Assembly (NCBI GenBank): GCA_945883805.1
Contig: CAMCYE010000016.1
Span: 1 to 42,310 of the forward strand
Source of the DNA: Victivallis vadensis
GTDB taxonomy: Bacteria > Verrucomicrobiota > Lentisphaeria > Victivallales > GWF2-50-93
Direction of reading: 5' to 3'
DNA length: 42,310 bases
Both the position numbers and the translations under genes were made by a program. Every line of letters starts with the position of its first letter. The stretch's first letter is position 1. Below are positions 23,878 through 31,408 of the stretch, piece by piece. The notes below the pieces were generated by a model, which saw only the letters and a program-made list of their open reading frames with translations, had not been told where the DNA came from and did no database searches.

Positions 23878-25161
23878 ATGAACAGTGAATATTCAAAAAA
23901 AATGAAATGGTTTATCAATGCCCGTTTTGGCATGTTTGTGCATTACGGGCTTTACAGTCTGATTGAACGCGGAGAATGGGTGATGAACCGGGAAAGAATT
24001 CCTGTCGCCGAAGAGAAAAAACTCGCAGATTCATTCACGGCCGAAAAATTTGATGCCGACGAAATCTGCGACCTGGCTGTGAAATCCGGCATGAAGTACA
24101 TCAACTTCACCACCATGCACCATGACGGATTCAGGCTATATGACACGGCTCTCAGCGATTTCAACTCAATGAAAAGCCCGGCCAAACGGGATTTGGTCGC
24201 GGAAATCGTAGCAGCCGCACGTAAAAGAGGATTGAAAATTTCACTTTATCACAGTCTCAACAATTGGACTGACAATCCAGACGGCGTTGATGCTCTTGAA
24301 GACCCGGACAGTTATGAGAAATTCATTAAAAACACCCATGAGCGCATAAAAGAGCTTGTGACACGTTTCAATCCGATTGACATGCTGTGGTATGACGGCT
24401 GGTGGCCGTTCCATGCCGACGGATGGAAGGCTCAGGCGATGAACGACATGGTAAGCTCAGTCCAGCCTCACATGATTTTCAATGGCAGAAACGGTTTGCC
24501 AGGAGACTTTTCAACACCTGAGGGACATATGGGGGCGCCTTTGCCATGGCGGCCATGGGAGGCTTGCATGACACTCAACAACCATTGGGGGTATCATCGC
24601 GGCGACAATGAATGGAAAACTCCTAGTCAGGTCATAGATCTTCTGCGTATAGCCGCTCAGGGACAGGGAAACCTACTGTTGAATGTCGGCCCAAAAGGCG
24701 ATGGCAGCATTCCGAAAGAGACGCTGGATATTCTCAGCAAGGTCGGGGAATGGTTGAAAAAACACGGGGAGGCGATTTTTGACACCGACGTATTCACCTG
24801 GGGGCTGGAGAAGAGAGGAGAACACAGGAGCGATTGGTCGCACAACGGCTCCTTTACGGCAAAAGGGAATTTTCTGTATCAGCTGGTGCGCTACTGGCCA
24901 GGCTCGGAATTGACTGTTGCCGGAATGCAGGGCAAGGTGAAAAAAGTCGTCTGGATCGGAGAGAAGAACACTGCCCTTGATTTCAAACAGCAGGGAGAAA
25001 GGGTGATTGTAAAAGGATTGCCGGAAAAATCGCCGGAACTTATTCCTGTTATCCGCTTTGAATGCGAGACCAAGCCTATGATGTATCTGACCGGGGGGAT
25101 GCGGGTTCCCAAAGTTTCACACCCCCCTTACGACCCCTGTGCCTCGGATATAAAAGAATAA
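23878..25161 (+). CDS. GH29 alpha-L-fucosidase
   Basis: This 427-residue enzyme hydrolyses alpha-L-fucosides by retention. The barrel starts at WFINARFGMFVHYGLYS (11-27). TTMHHDGF (78-85) and DMLWYDGWW (168-176) follow, the latter holding the nucleophile Asp173. LLLNVGPKGDG is the typical end of the catalytic domain. A short C-terminal beta domain runs from about 330 to 427. There is no signal peptide, so it is probably cytoplasmic and acts on imported fucosylated oligosaccharides. It follows the amidohydrolase by 57 bp and is probably the last gene of the island. The length is on the short side of the family, but the domains look complete. Confidence 0.92.
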   Translation: MNSEYSKKMKWFINARFGMFVHYGLYSLIERGEWVMNRERIPVAEEKKLADSFTAEKFDADEICDLAVKSGMKYINFTTMHHDGFRLYDTALSDFNSMKSPAKRDLVAEIVAAARKRGLKISLYHSLNNWTDNPDGVDALEDPDSYEKFIKNTHERIKELVTRFNPIDMLWYDGWWPFHADGWKAQAMNDMVSSVQPHMIFNGRNGLPGDFSTPEGHMGAPLPWRPWEACMTLNNHWGYHRGDNEWKTPSQVIDLLRIAAQGQGNLLLNVGPKGDGSIPKETLDILSKVGEWLKKHGEAIFDTDVFTWGLEKRGEHRSDWSHNGSFTAKGNFLYQLVRYWPGSELTVAGMQGKVKKVVWIGEKNTALDFKQQGERVIVKGLPEKSPELIPVIRFECETKPMMYLTGGMRVPKVSHPPYDPCASDIKE

Positions 25162-25247
25162 TGGATAGAAGAATTCAATCGGATACTCAAATCCGAGCTG
25201 ATTTCAAAATGCTAAAAAACCGTTATCGCGGGAATATCTCTTGTTGG

Positions 25248-25354
25248 TCCGCCTAGGCGGATTAGTGTGTCTTCGTATTCAACAGGTTAGACACGCTAAA
25301 GCCGTGAACTCCAACTTTTGAAATCAGCTCAAAAAGGCAATTTTGAAATTGCCT
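25248..25354. repeat. Repeat cluster in the gap between fucosidase and pqiA
   Basis: The 344-bp gap holds no gene. It contains palindrome TCCGCC-TA-GGCGGA (25248-25261), the reverse copy (25292-25315) of the 24-bp block at 17653, and hairpin AGGCAATTT/AAATTGCCT (25335-25354), whose motif recurs at 26245 and 41737. The remainder (25355-25505) shows nothing clear. Confidence 0.6.
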
Positions 25355-25505
25355 CATCCATCTTCTCGCGGCATAACATCTTTGCAAAGGCGTATAATCC
25401 GTCATCATGTGGCATGACTGATGATTTGCAATCGTCTTCTTTTTCATCTTGATTTATGCTTCGCGCATAGCTATGTTTTCATCAGTATCAAAAAATAGAA
25501 ATCTT

Positions 25506-26228
25506 ATGGGCGGAATAACTTTGCAAATACAAAACCGGCATTCCGACTGCAATCTTCCGTTGGCTGACGCATCGCTTGTCGCCTGTCCGCACTGCGATTT
25601 ACTGCAGCGTATGCCCGAAGTCGTGCCTGGCGCTTCGGTGCGCTGTCCGCGCTGTGACAAGGAGCTGTGGCGTCACCGTGAAGATTCATTCAACCGCACG
25701 TTCGCCTTTACTCTTGCGGCGTTGATTCTCTATGTCATTGCTAACACTGTCCCAATGCTCGGTCTTACCGCAGTGGGACACGAGGCCTACACCACTGTGA
25801 TAGGCGGCGCGCAGCAGCTCTGGAAGGACGGACAGCAAATTGTCGCCGGGCTGGTTCTTTTCGTGGCGGTTGTTTCTCCGGCGCTTCAGATTGGCTTTCA
25901 ACTGCTGATTTTAATCGGCTGTCGCCGTGAACGTCCGCCCTTCTGGGTCGGAATGCTATTGCGCCATCTCCGCCTCACCCGCACCTGGAGCATGATCGAA
26001 GTCATGTTGCTTGGCGTGCTGGTCGCGTTGACGAAGATTGCGGATTACGCAACGGTAATTCCCGGTGTGGCGCTGTTCGCCCTGGGTGCGCTGGTTTTCC
26101 TGCTTGCCGCGATGCAGGCCTGTTTTGATCCGCGCGAAGTGTGGGAGACGGTTGCGTGGGCGGAACCGGATGTTAAGACAGTAAATTCCAAGTTCCAAAA
26201 TCCAGATTCCAAACAATGTTCAAAATAG
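25506..26228 (+). CDS. pqiA: PqiA-like inner membrane protein, first half
   Basis: This 240-residue protein is a PqiA domain of an MCE-type lipid transport system. An N-terminal double zinc ribbon (CPHC ... CPRC, about 28-53) is followed by four membrane segments (about 66-85, 105-130, 160-180 and 188-208), with NTVPMLGL after the first as in PqiA. In E. coli, PqiA has two such domains in one chain; here the second is encoded at 26736. The complex moves lipids between inner and outer membranes together with PqiB and PqiC. The start is uncertain: ATG 25506 is used, ATG 25473 is possible, and no strong ribosome site is seen. The last 18 residues look like tail sequence beyond the domain. Confidence 0.8.
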   Translation: MGGITLQIQNRHSDCNLPLADASLVACPHCDLLQRMPEVVPGASVRCPRCDKELWRHREDSFNRTFAFTLAALILYVIANTVPMLGLTAVGHEAYTTVIGGAQQLWKDGQQIVAGLVLFVAVVSPALQIGFQLLILIGCRRERPPFWVGMLLRHLRLTRTWSMIEVMLLGVLVALTKIADYATVIPGVALFALGALVFLLAAMQACFDPREVWETVAWAEPDVKTVNSKFQNPDSKQCSK

Positions 26229-26244
26229 AAAATATAAAACAAAT

Positions 26245-26412
26245 GAGGCAATTTCAAAACTCAAGAAACGGTCGTGACAAGCCCTAGTCGCACGCCACGG
26301 CGCGTAAACCTTTGGCGCCTCTATAGGCGGGTAAACACGACCCCCCATGCCCGAAACGGGCGTAAAATATGGAGGGCGAGGCTTTTCCGAGCCGCAGTTT
26401 TGAAATTACCTC
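26245..26412. repeat. Multi-hairpin element between the two pqiA genes
   Basis: End arms GAGGCAATTTCAAAACT (26245-26261) and AGTTTTGAAATTACCTC (26396-26412) pair at 16 of 17 positions. Inside are GGTCGTG/CACGACC (26270-26276 with 26336-26342), CCCCCCAT/ATGGAGGG (26341-26376) and GCCCG/CGGGC (26349-26361). The segment near 26306-26325 (cgcgtaaacctttggcgcc) recurs near 29795. It is part of a 507-bp gap that appears gene-free. Confidence 0.6.
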
Positions 26413-26496
26413 AAATGATTAAACAGAGAAAAGAAAGAACAGCCCTTGCGGGCTTGACTACAAACAGATCTAATCCGTTAGTAGTTAATGCCGCGA

Positions 26497-26701
26497 GGCA
26501 TGTTCTTGAAGTAACACAGGCTTTCAGCCTGTAGTTGAGATTAAGGACGATAAGCGGAGGAGGAAATTGCAGGCTGAAAGTTTACCCGCCGCAGGCGCGC
26601 CTTAGGCGACCAAGGCCCGCATTACTTCAGCAAGGCATGCCCTTGTATTGTTTTGTCCGTTTGGAAATTTGAGCTTGTGTGTGTTGGTCCGCCGCGGCGG
26701 A
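26497..26701. repeat. Further inverted repeats before the second pqiA gene
   Basis: GGCATG...GAAGTAA (26497-26514) is repeated inverted near 26618-26641, ACAGGCT/AGCCTGT forms a hairpin (about 26516-26532), and TCCGCC-GC-GGCGGA lies at 26688-26701, just before the ribosome site of the second pqiA gene. No coding sequence is convincing here. Confidence 0.5.
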
Positions 26702-26735
26702 TTGCAATTGGAATTTAATCCAGAGAGGTGAAAAC

Positions 26736-27380
26736 GTGAATGCAGTGACTACGACCGCGATGCAGGAGGGTCTGCAGAACTGTCCCGTATGCGGTCTGCT
26801 TTCATGTCCCGGCTCCGGTGAGGGACGCTGTCCTCGCTGTGACGAGGAACTTGTTTTCCGCAAGCCCGCCAGCCTCCAGCGCACTGTGGCCTATCTTATT
26901 GCGGCGGCGGTCTGCTATGTTCCGGCCAACTTCCTGCCGGTGATGACGACCGTAACGAGCGGGGGCAAGGAATCCGACACCATCATGCAGGGCGTTGTCC
27001 TGTTGTGGTCGCCGACGGGATGGCCGCTTTCGCTCATTGTACTGTTTGCCAGTATCATGATTCCGAGCGCAAAGATCGTGGGGCTACTCTACCTGGTCAT
27101 CTCTGTGAAACGTGGTTCAATCAAAAATAACATGCAGAGAGTCCGGCTTTACAGGATGGTCGAACTCATCGGGCGCTGGTCGATGGTCGACGTGTTCGTG
27201 GACACATTCACCGTGGCTCTCATTCAGCTGCAGCCGCTCATGTCAGTTGAGCCGGGACCGGGTTTGCTGTTTTTTGCGGCGGTCGTGGTGCTGACCATGT
27301 TGGCGGCCGAGTCCTTTGATCCGCGACTCATCTGGGATTCGGAAAGTTCGAAAGAAAATCACAGGCATCCAACAGGATGA
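26736..27380 (+). CDS. pqiA: PqiA-like inner membrane protein, second half
   Basis: This 214-residue protein is a second, divergent PqiA domain with a zinc ribbon (CPVC ... CPRC, about 16-42) and four membrane segments. The first is followed by the PANFLPVMT motif, and the last is in the GLLFFAAVVVLTMLAAE stretch. It corresponds to the C-terminal half of E. coli PqiA, but is a separate gene 507 bp from the first half. The start is GTG 26736, preceded by GAGAGGTG at 6 bp; ATG 26760 is an alternative. It should form the inner-membrane part with the neighbouring PqiB and PqiC. The 173-bp gap after it holds a short GGATTTAT-type tandem repeat (27382-27430). Confidence 0.82.
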   Translation: MNAVTTTAMQEGLQNCPVCGLLSCPGSGEGRCPRCDEELVFRKPASLQRTVAYLIAAAVCYVPANFLPVMTTVTSGGKESDTIMQGVVLLWSPTGWPLSLIVLFASIMIPSAKIVGLLYLVISVKRGSIKNNMQRVRLYRMVELIGRWSMVDVFVDTFTVALIQLQPLMSVEPGPGLLFFAAVVVLTMLAAESFDPRLIWDSESSKENHRHPTG

Positions 27381-27553
27381 CGGATTAATGGATTATTGGA
27401 TTTATGGATTTATGGATTTCTGGATTATTGGGTAATGTAAAAGATAGTGCCAGAGGCCAAGAGAGACAGTTGTCAAGTTCTTGAATTTAGAAATTTAATC
27501 TATTAACTCGGACACTCGGACACTATATATTTAAAACAAGAAGGAGATCAAAT

Positions 27554-29083
27554 ATGTCTGACAAGGGCGAATCGTTTACAGAAGTTCCCGAATCCAGGAT
27601 TGTCGTAAAAAGGCGCACGCGGCTTTCGCTCGTCTGGGTCATTCCCATTGTGGCGGCGGTCGCCGGGGCATGGATTACCGCGACGCACATTTTGAGCAAG
27701 GGGCCGGAGATCACCATTGTCTTTCAGTCCGCCGACGGATTGGAAGCCCACAAGACCAAGGTCAACTACAATGGTCTGGATATCGGTGTGCTCAAGACCA
27801 TCAGGCTCTCGGAGGACCGCAAGAGCATGATCGGCACCGCGCAGATGAGCCCCAATGCGAAAGACCTTCTCGGTAAGGACACCAAGTTCTGGGTCGTGCG
27901 ACCACGCATCTCCGGCATGAACGTCTCCGGGCTCAGCACTTTGATTTCCGGAAGTTACATCGGTATGCAGCTTGGACAGTCGCAGGAAAAGGGATTCAGT
28001 TTTATCGCGCTTGAAACACCGCCGTTGACGGGCGATGTCCCCGGACGGCTGTTTGCCCTGAAGACTTCGGCGTTGGGTTCGCTTGACTTCGGGACACCTG
28101 TTTTTTTTCGGCAATTGCAGGTCGGACAGGTTGTATCCTATGAACTGGACAAGGGCGGCGAGTTTTTGAATGTGAAGGTGTTCGTGCAGGAACCCTACGA
28201 TAAATACGTCAGTCCAGACACGCGGTTCTGGCAGGTGAGCGGGATTGATGTCTCACTCTCTGCAAACGGTATTAACATCAAAACCGAGTCCCTCATGTCC
28301 ATTCTGGCTGGCGGCGTGGCGTTCGAAACGCCTGCCAGTGATCTGATTCTGCCGCCTGCCGAAGCAGGAACAACATTCAATTTGTTCGTTGACCGCACCG
28401 AAGCCTTCAAGCCGCCGGTCCGTGATCCTCACAGCTATCTGCTTGCGTTCAAGCAGTCAGTGCGCGGATTGACGCTCGGTTCGCCTGTGCAATTCTACGG
28501 GATAACCATCGGAGAGGTCACTAAAATCAGACCTCAATTGGATGTGAATACGATGGAATGCTTCGTGGAGGTTGGCATTTGCGTAGACCCTGAGAGGTAC
28601 GGTGTAAAGTTTATGGACGTGTCGGTCGGCATAGACTCCGTGGTCGACCATAGGAAAATGATAGACACCCTGATTTCGCGCGGAGTGCGCGCTCAATTGA
28701 GTTCGGGAAACCTGCTTACCGGGTCATTGCTGGTGTCGTTTTGTTTCGTTCCGGACGCGCCTGCGGTGCAAATGGACTGGTCGCAGGATCCCCTGCATTT
28801 GCCGACCATGCCAGGCAAACTTGATTCGATTGAAGACAGTATCTCCGGACTAATCAACAATATCAACCAGGCGGTTGCCGGTGCGCGTGGAACTCTCAGC
28901 AACGCCGATAAGCTGATTGACAGCGCCAACCAGCTCGTAGAACCTAATTCCGTTATGAACTCCGAGCTGAACAACATGCTCCAGCAGGGCAGTGGCGCGG
29001 CGCGTTCACTGCGCGTACTGGCCGATTATCTGGAACGTCATCCGGAAGCATTAATACATGGAAAAACAGGAGAAGGGAAATAA
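27554..29083 (+). CDS. pqiB: PqiB-like MCE-domain lipid transport protein
   Basis: This 509-residue protein has a short cytoplasmic head, one membrane anchor (about 25-47) and successive MCE domains in the periplasm. The domains start near 51 (ITIVFQSADGLEAHKTKVNYNG), 165 (LGSLDFGTPVFFRQLQVG) and 290 (VRGLTLGSPVQFYGITIG), and each has the characteristic G-x-PV-x-[FY]-x-G-I-x-[VI]-G type core. A C-terminal helix follows (about 420-490). It would form the tunnel linking inner and outer membranes. E. coli PqiB has about 546 residues, so the length fits. AAGGAG lies 8 bp before the ATG. It overlaps the pqiC start by 1 bp, so the two are translated together. Confidence 0.92.
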   Translation: MSDKGESFTEVPESRIVVKRRTRLSLVWVIPIVAAVAGAWITATHILSKGPEITIVFQSADGLEAHKTKVNYNGLDIGVLKTIRLSEDRKSMIGTAQMSPNAKDLLGKDTKFWVVRPRISGMNVSGLSTLISGSYIGMQLGQSQEKGFSFIALETPPLTGDVPGRLFALKTSALGSLDFGTPVFFRQLQVGQVVSYELDKGGEFLNVKVFVQEPYDKYVSPDTRFWQVSGIDVSLSANGINIKTESLMSILAGGVAFETPASDLILPPAEAGTTFNLFVDRTEAFKPPVRDPHSYLLAFKQSVRGLTLGSPVQFYGITIGEVTKIRPQLDVNTMECFVEVGICVDPERYGVKFMDVSVGIDSVVDHRKMIDTLISRGVRAQLSSGNLLTGSLLVSFCFVPDAPAVQMDWSQDPLHLPTMPGKLDSIEDSISGLINNINQAVAGARGTLSNADKLIDSANQLVEPNSVMNSELNNMLQQGSGAARSLRVLADYLERHPEALIHGKTGEGK

Positions 29084-29673
29084 TGAAAAATCACATTGCC
29101 AATCTCGTTGCAGTCTCGTTAGTTGCGATGTCAGCGGTCGGCTGCGCATCGTCACCGTCGAAATTCTACACTCTCAATTCCACGGCGAAAGGGGACGGTG
29201 CATCTGTTGCGGATTACGCAGTGGCCGTCGGGCCGGTTTCCATTCCGGCGGAAGTCGACCGTCCACAGTTCACTGTGCGAGTTGCGCCGAACCGCGTGGA
29301 TGTTGACGAGTTCAATCGCTGGGCGGAACCGTTGAACAGCAACATAGCACGTGTCATTGCAGGCGACCTTGCCGTACTGCTCGGAACTCCGCGAGTGGTC
29401 GCGGTGCCGCTGGCGAATTTCGATCCCGCCTACCGTGTGACGGTTGACATCCAGAAATTCGAGTCGGCGCCCGGCAAATCGGTGCAGATTGAAGCGGTGT
29501 GGGTGATCCGCAAGTCGGAGGGCGGCATTTCGCATTCAGGCCGCACGTCCGCAGTTGAGCCGGTGAAAACCGAAGGTTTCGATGAGCTTGCAGCCGCATA
29601 CAGCCGCGCGTTGGCTAAGGTCAGCGGTGACATCGCCGCCGCGATCCGCGCTGAAGCCGATAAGAAACCGTAG
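29083..29673 (+). CDS. pqiC: PqiC-like outer membrane lipoprotein
   Basis: This 196-residue lipoprotein has the signal sequence ending SAVGC (acylated Cys21), then SSPSKFYTLNS, the usual PqiC/ABC-transport auxiliary lipoprotein start. Its core contains VAVGPVSIPAEVDRPQFTVR and the helix with DELAAAYSRALAKVSGDIA. In E. coli it forms an outer-membrane ring that meets PqiB. The start overlaps the pqiB stop (TAATG). The gene follows the same order as in proteobacterial pqiABC, so the operon is conserved apart from the split pqiA. It ends close to two strong hairpins that probably terminate transcription. Confidence 0.9.
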   Translation: MKNHIANLVAVSLVAMSAVGCASSPSKFYTLNSTAKGDGASVADYAVAVGPVSIPAEVDRPQFTVRVAPNRVDVDEFNRWAEPLNSNIARVIAGDLAVLLGTPRVVAVPLANFDPAYRVTVDIQKFESAPGKSVQIEAVWVIRKSEGGISHSGRTSAVEPVKTEGFDELAAAYSRALAKVSGDIAAAIRAEADKKP

Positions 29674-29709
29674 CCGGATTCACCGGGACAGTAACTTCAT
29701 TAAAAGTAT

Positions 29710-29753
29710 GTCGGGTTTTAACCCGACGATTAATTGGCGGTTTAAAAACCGCC
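29710..29753 (+). terminator. Double hairpin after pqiC
   Basis: GTCGGGTT/AACCCGAC (29710-29727) and GGCGGTTT/AAACCGCC (29736-29753) form two GC-rich stems 36 bp after the pqiC stop, the second followed by TTACTCTTT. Such a pair fits termination of the pqi operon. A similar pair occurs at 41775-41844. Confidence 0.6.
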
Positions 29754-29837
29754 TTACTCTTTGAATGCAACTTGGTATTGCCTGCACGTCTGAGGCGTAC
29801 AAACCTTTGGCAGCGCCTGTGGTGATTAGATATTCTC

Positions 29838-29946
29838 GGCGTAAGTGTTTCCGCACAAGAAATACATAGAGCCGACCAGACGGTCAGCGTTTCCGGGAAC
29901 GCCAAGCGTCTGCTTGGCTTAAAAAATGTGAGGAAAGACTTACGCC
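29838..29946. repeat. 109-bp structured repeat B, copy 1
   Basis: Ends GGCGTAAGTGTTTCCGCACA and its partner (29927-29946) pair at 18 of 20 positions. They enclose three hairpins: GCCGACC with GGTCAGC (29871-29888), CGTTTCCGGGAACG (29888-29901) and GCCAAGC-GTCT-GCTTGGC (29901-29918). The same element, with the same hairpins, is at 41898-42005. The surrounding 381-bp gap (29674-30054) has no other gene. It also holds a word (29793-29815) similar to one at 26306. Confidence 0.75.
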
Positions 29947-30054
29947 CAACAAATCCATGGCCGGCGTTCCATCTGAAAAATTGTGTTTCAAATAAGAAAT
30001 GATATTTTTGGGACATATTTGAATTGTTCCCGTGAATCAAAAAGGGGGAAGTTG

Positions 30055-30240
30055 ATGTTTAAAATGATACGTTCCATGTTAGGCGCCATTGTGATTTCCG
30101 CAATCGTTACTGGATGCAGTGCTACGGGGTCTTATACTTCAAATGAGAAATTTTCAGAATCGATCATTGGGCCGATCGAGAAAATGGAAAACGACTATCA
30201 GGGGGTATATCGCAATCCGATTCTGACTCCTGTCTGCTGA
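30055..30240 (+). CDS. Small lipoprotein (61 residues)
   Basis: It has a lipoprotein signal, MFKMIRSMLGAIVISAIVTG followed by Cys21, then 40 residues including SATGSYTSNEKFSESIIGPIEKMENDY. The start at 30055 is preceded by GGGGGAA; an open extension back to 29983 lacks a signal peptide and a ribosome site. No family is recognised. It lies between the pqi operon and the Bax-inhibitor-1 gene and may be an envelope component. It could be loosely related to entericidin-like or YnfN-type small lipoproteins, but this is only a size and layout resemblance. Confidence 0.7.
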   Translation: MFKMIRSMLGAIVISAIVTGCSATGSYTSNEKFSESIIGPIEKMENDYQGVYRNPILTPVC

Positions 30241-30324
30241 AGCAATTTCCTTTGCTGTGTTGAAACATTATGGGGTCACATTATATTTCACACTTAAATT
30301 AATTCAAACATGGAGGAAATCATC

Positions 30325-31029
30325 ATGTATAACCCGGATGCCTACGATGCGGTATCGACAAGGTCGGACGCGGATGTGAAAACTTTTATTGCGAAAGTCT
30401 ATGCGTGGATGTCCTTTGCGCTTGTGATTACGGCACTTGTAGCAATGTATGTCGCATCACAGCCGAATCTTGTGAAGTTGATCGTAGGGACGAAGATAAT
30501 ATTTTATGGTCTCCTGATCGGGGAGCTACTCGTGGTCGGCGCACTTGTCGGGTTTATTGAAAAGATGTCGGCCGCGACTGCGACCGCCGTGTTTTTCGCG
30601 TATTCGGTAATGAACGGACTGACTCTCTCCGTGATATTCCTTGCATACACCTCCACTTCCATCACATCGACATTCTTCATAACGGCCGGAACTTTTGGTG
30701 CAATGAGCGCCTACGGTTATTTCACAAAACGCGATTTGACGTCAATCGGCAACATCTGTTTCATGGCCCTCATCGGACTGATAATCGCGACAATAGTCAA
30801 CATCTTCTGGACCAACAGCATGTTCAGTCTGATCATAAGCTGTGTTGGTGTCCTTATTTTTGTGGGGCTGACGGCTTACGACACGCAGAAAATAAAAGAG
30901 ATGGGCGCGAAGATTGATGAAAATTCCGAGGCGGGGCGCAAGGGCGCCGTCATGGGTGCGCTTGCGCTCTATCTCGACTTCATAAATCTTTTCCTCATGC
31001 TTCTCCGGCTTTTCGGGGACAGACGATAA
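30325..31029 (+). CDS. Bax inhibitor-1/YbhL family membrane protein
   Basis: This 234-residue protein has seven predicted membrane helices, starting with VYAWMSFALVITALVAMYVA. It shows family features: FAYSVMNGLTLSVIFLAYT, GTFGAMSAYGYFTKRDLTS, and the C-terminal LTAYDTQKIKEM and ALYLDFINLFLMLLRLFG. Bacterial members are pH-dependent calcium leak channels or YbhL/YccA-like stress proteins. The start at ATG 30325 is chosen because GGAGG (30312-30316) lies 8 bp ahead of it; ATG 30310 would put that site within the gene. The gene stands alone with a hairpin at its end. No sign of transfer is seen. Confidence 0.93.
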   Translation: MYNPDAYDAVSTRSDADVKTFIAKVYAWMSFALVITALVAMYVASQPNLVKLIVGTKIIFYGLLIGELLVVGALVGFIEKMSAATATAVFFAYSVMNGLTLSVIFLAYTSTSITSTFFITAGTFGAMSAYGYFTKRDLTSIGNICFMALIGLIIATIVNIFWTNSMFSLIISCVGVLIFVGLTAYDTQKIKEMGAKIDENSEAGRKGAVMGALALYLDFINLFLMLLRLFGDRR

Positions 31030-31046
31030 ATTTCGAAGCGAAATTT
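31028..31046 (+). terminator. Hairpin at the end of the Bax inhibitor-1 gene
   Basis: AAATTTCG-AAG-CGAAATTT starts within the stop codon. The stem is perfect over 8 bp but is followed by ACAGATG rather than T residues, so it is at most a weak terminator or a 3'-end stabiliser. Confidence 0.45.
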
Positions 31047-31113
31047 ACAGATGGGGGATATTCCAGGTTCGTTTTCATTTTGAGTGGGTAACACGCAAAA
31101 CATGAAAATAATT

Positions 31114-31325
31114 GAATATCCAATATCCAACACGGAATGTCCAACATTCAAGGAAATTATCGTGTTTTTTCCTTTTCGTAGCGTCTATGCTTTTGAATAA
31201 TATTGAGATCAACTCATCGTTTTTTCAAGATAGAATTAATTTTCTCCAACTGTTGAATGAATTCGTCTTTTCTTCATTTCATCGGTTGGATATTTCCGCC
31301 ATGGCGGATTGGATATTGGATATTC
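31114..31325. repeat. Intergenic element A, copy 2, with perfect 17-bp terminal inverted repeats
   Basis: GAATATCCAATATCCAA (31114-31130) and its exact complement (31309-31325) bound a 212-bp segment. The interior contains palindrome TCCGCC-AT-GGCGGA (31295-31308) and no plausible gene. Its left 31 bp match those of the element at 12317 at 29 positions, but the interiors differ. The 379-bp convergent gap (31030-31408) contains nothing else recognisable. Confidence 0.65.
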
Positions 31326-31408
31326 AGCCTCTCTAATCGAGTTACCCGCTCGATCTGATAAAGAGTCATATTCCATAAACCTGTCAAGCGTCGGATTCTA
31401 TAGACTGT

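Noticed and set aside
26274..26534. Small gene in the gap between the pqiA halves
   Set aside because: It is composed of repeat DNA, with no ribosome site or domain.
29838..29946. tRNA or tmRNA gene because of the cloverleaf-like shape
   Set aside because: There is no TTCRA T-loop, no anticodon arm of proper size and no CCA/acceptor match; the terminal arms are imperfect.
31112..31336. Small gene in the convergent gap
   Set aside because: It starts inside the terminal inverted repeat and has low-complexity codons, so it is repeat DNA.
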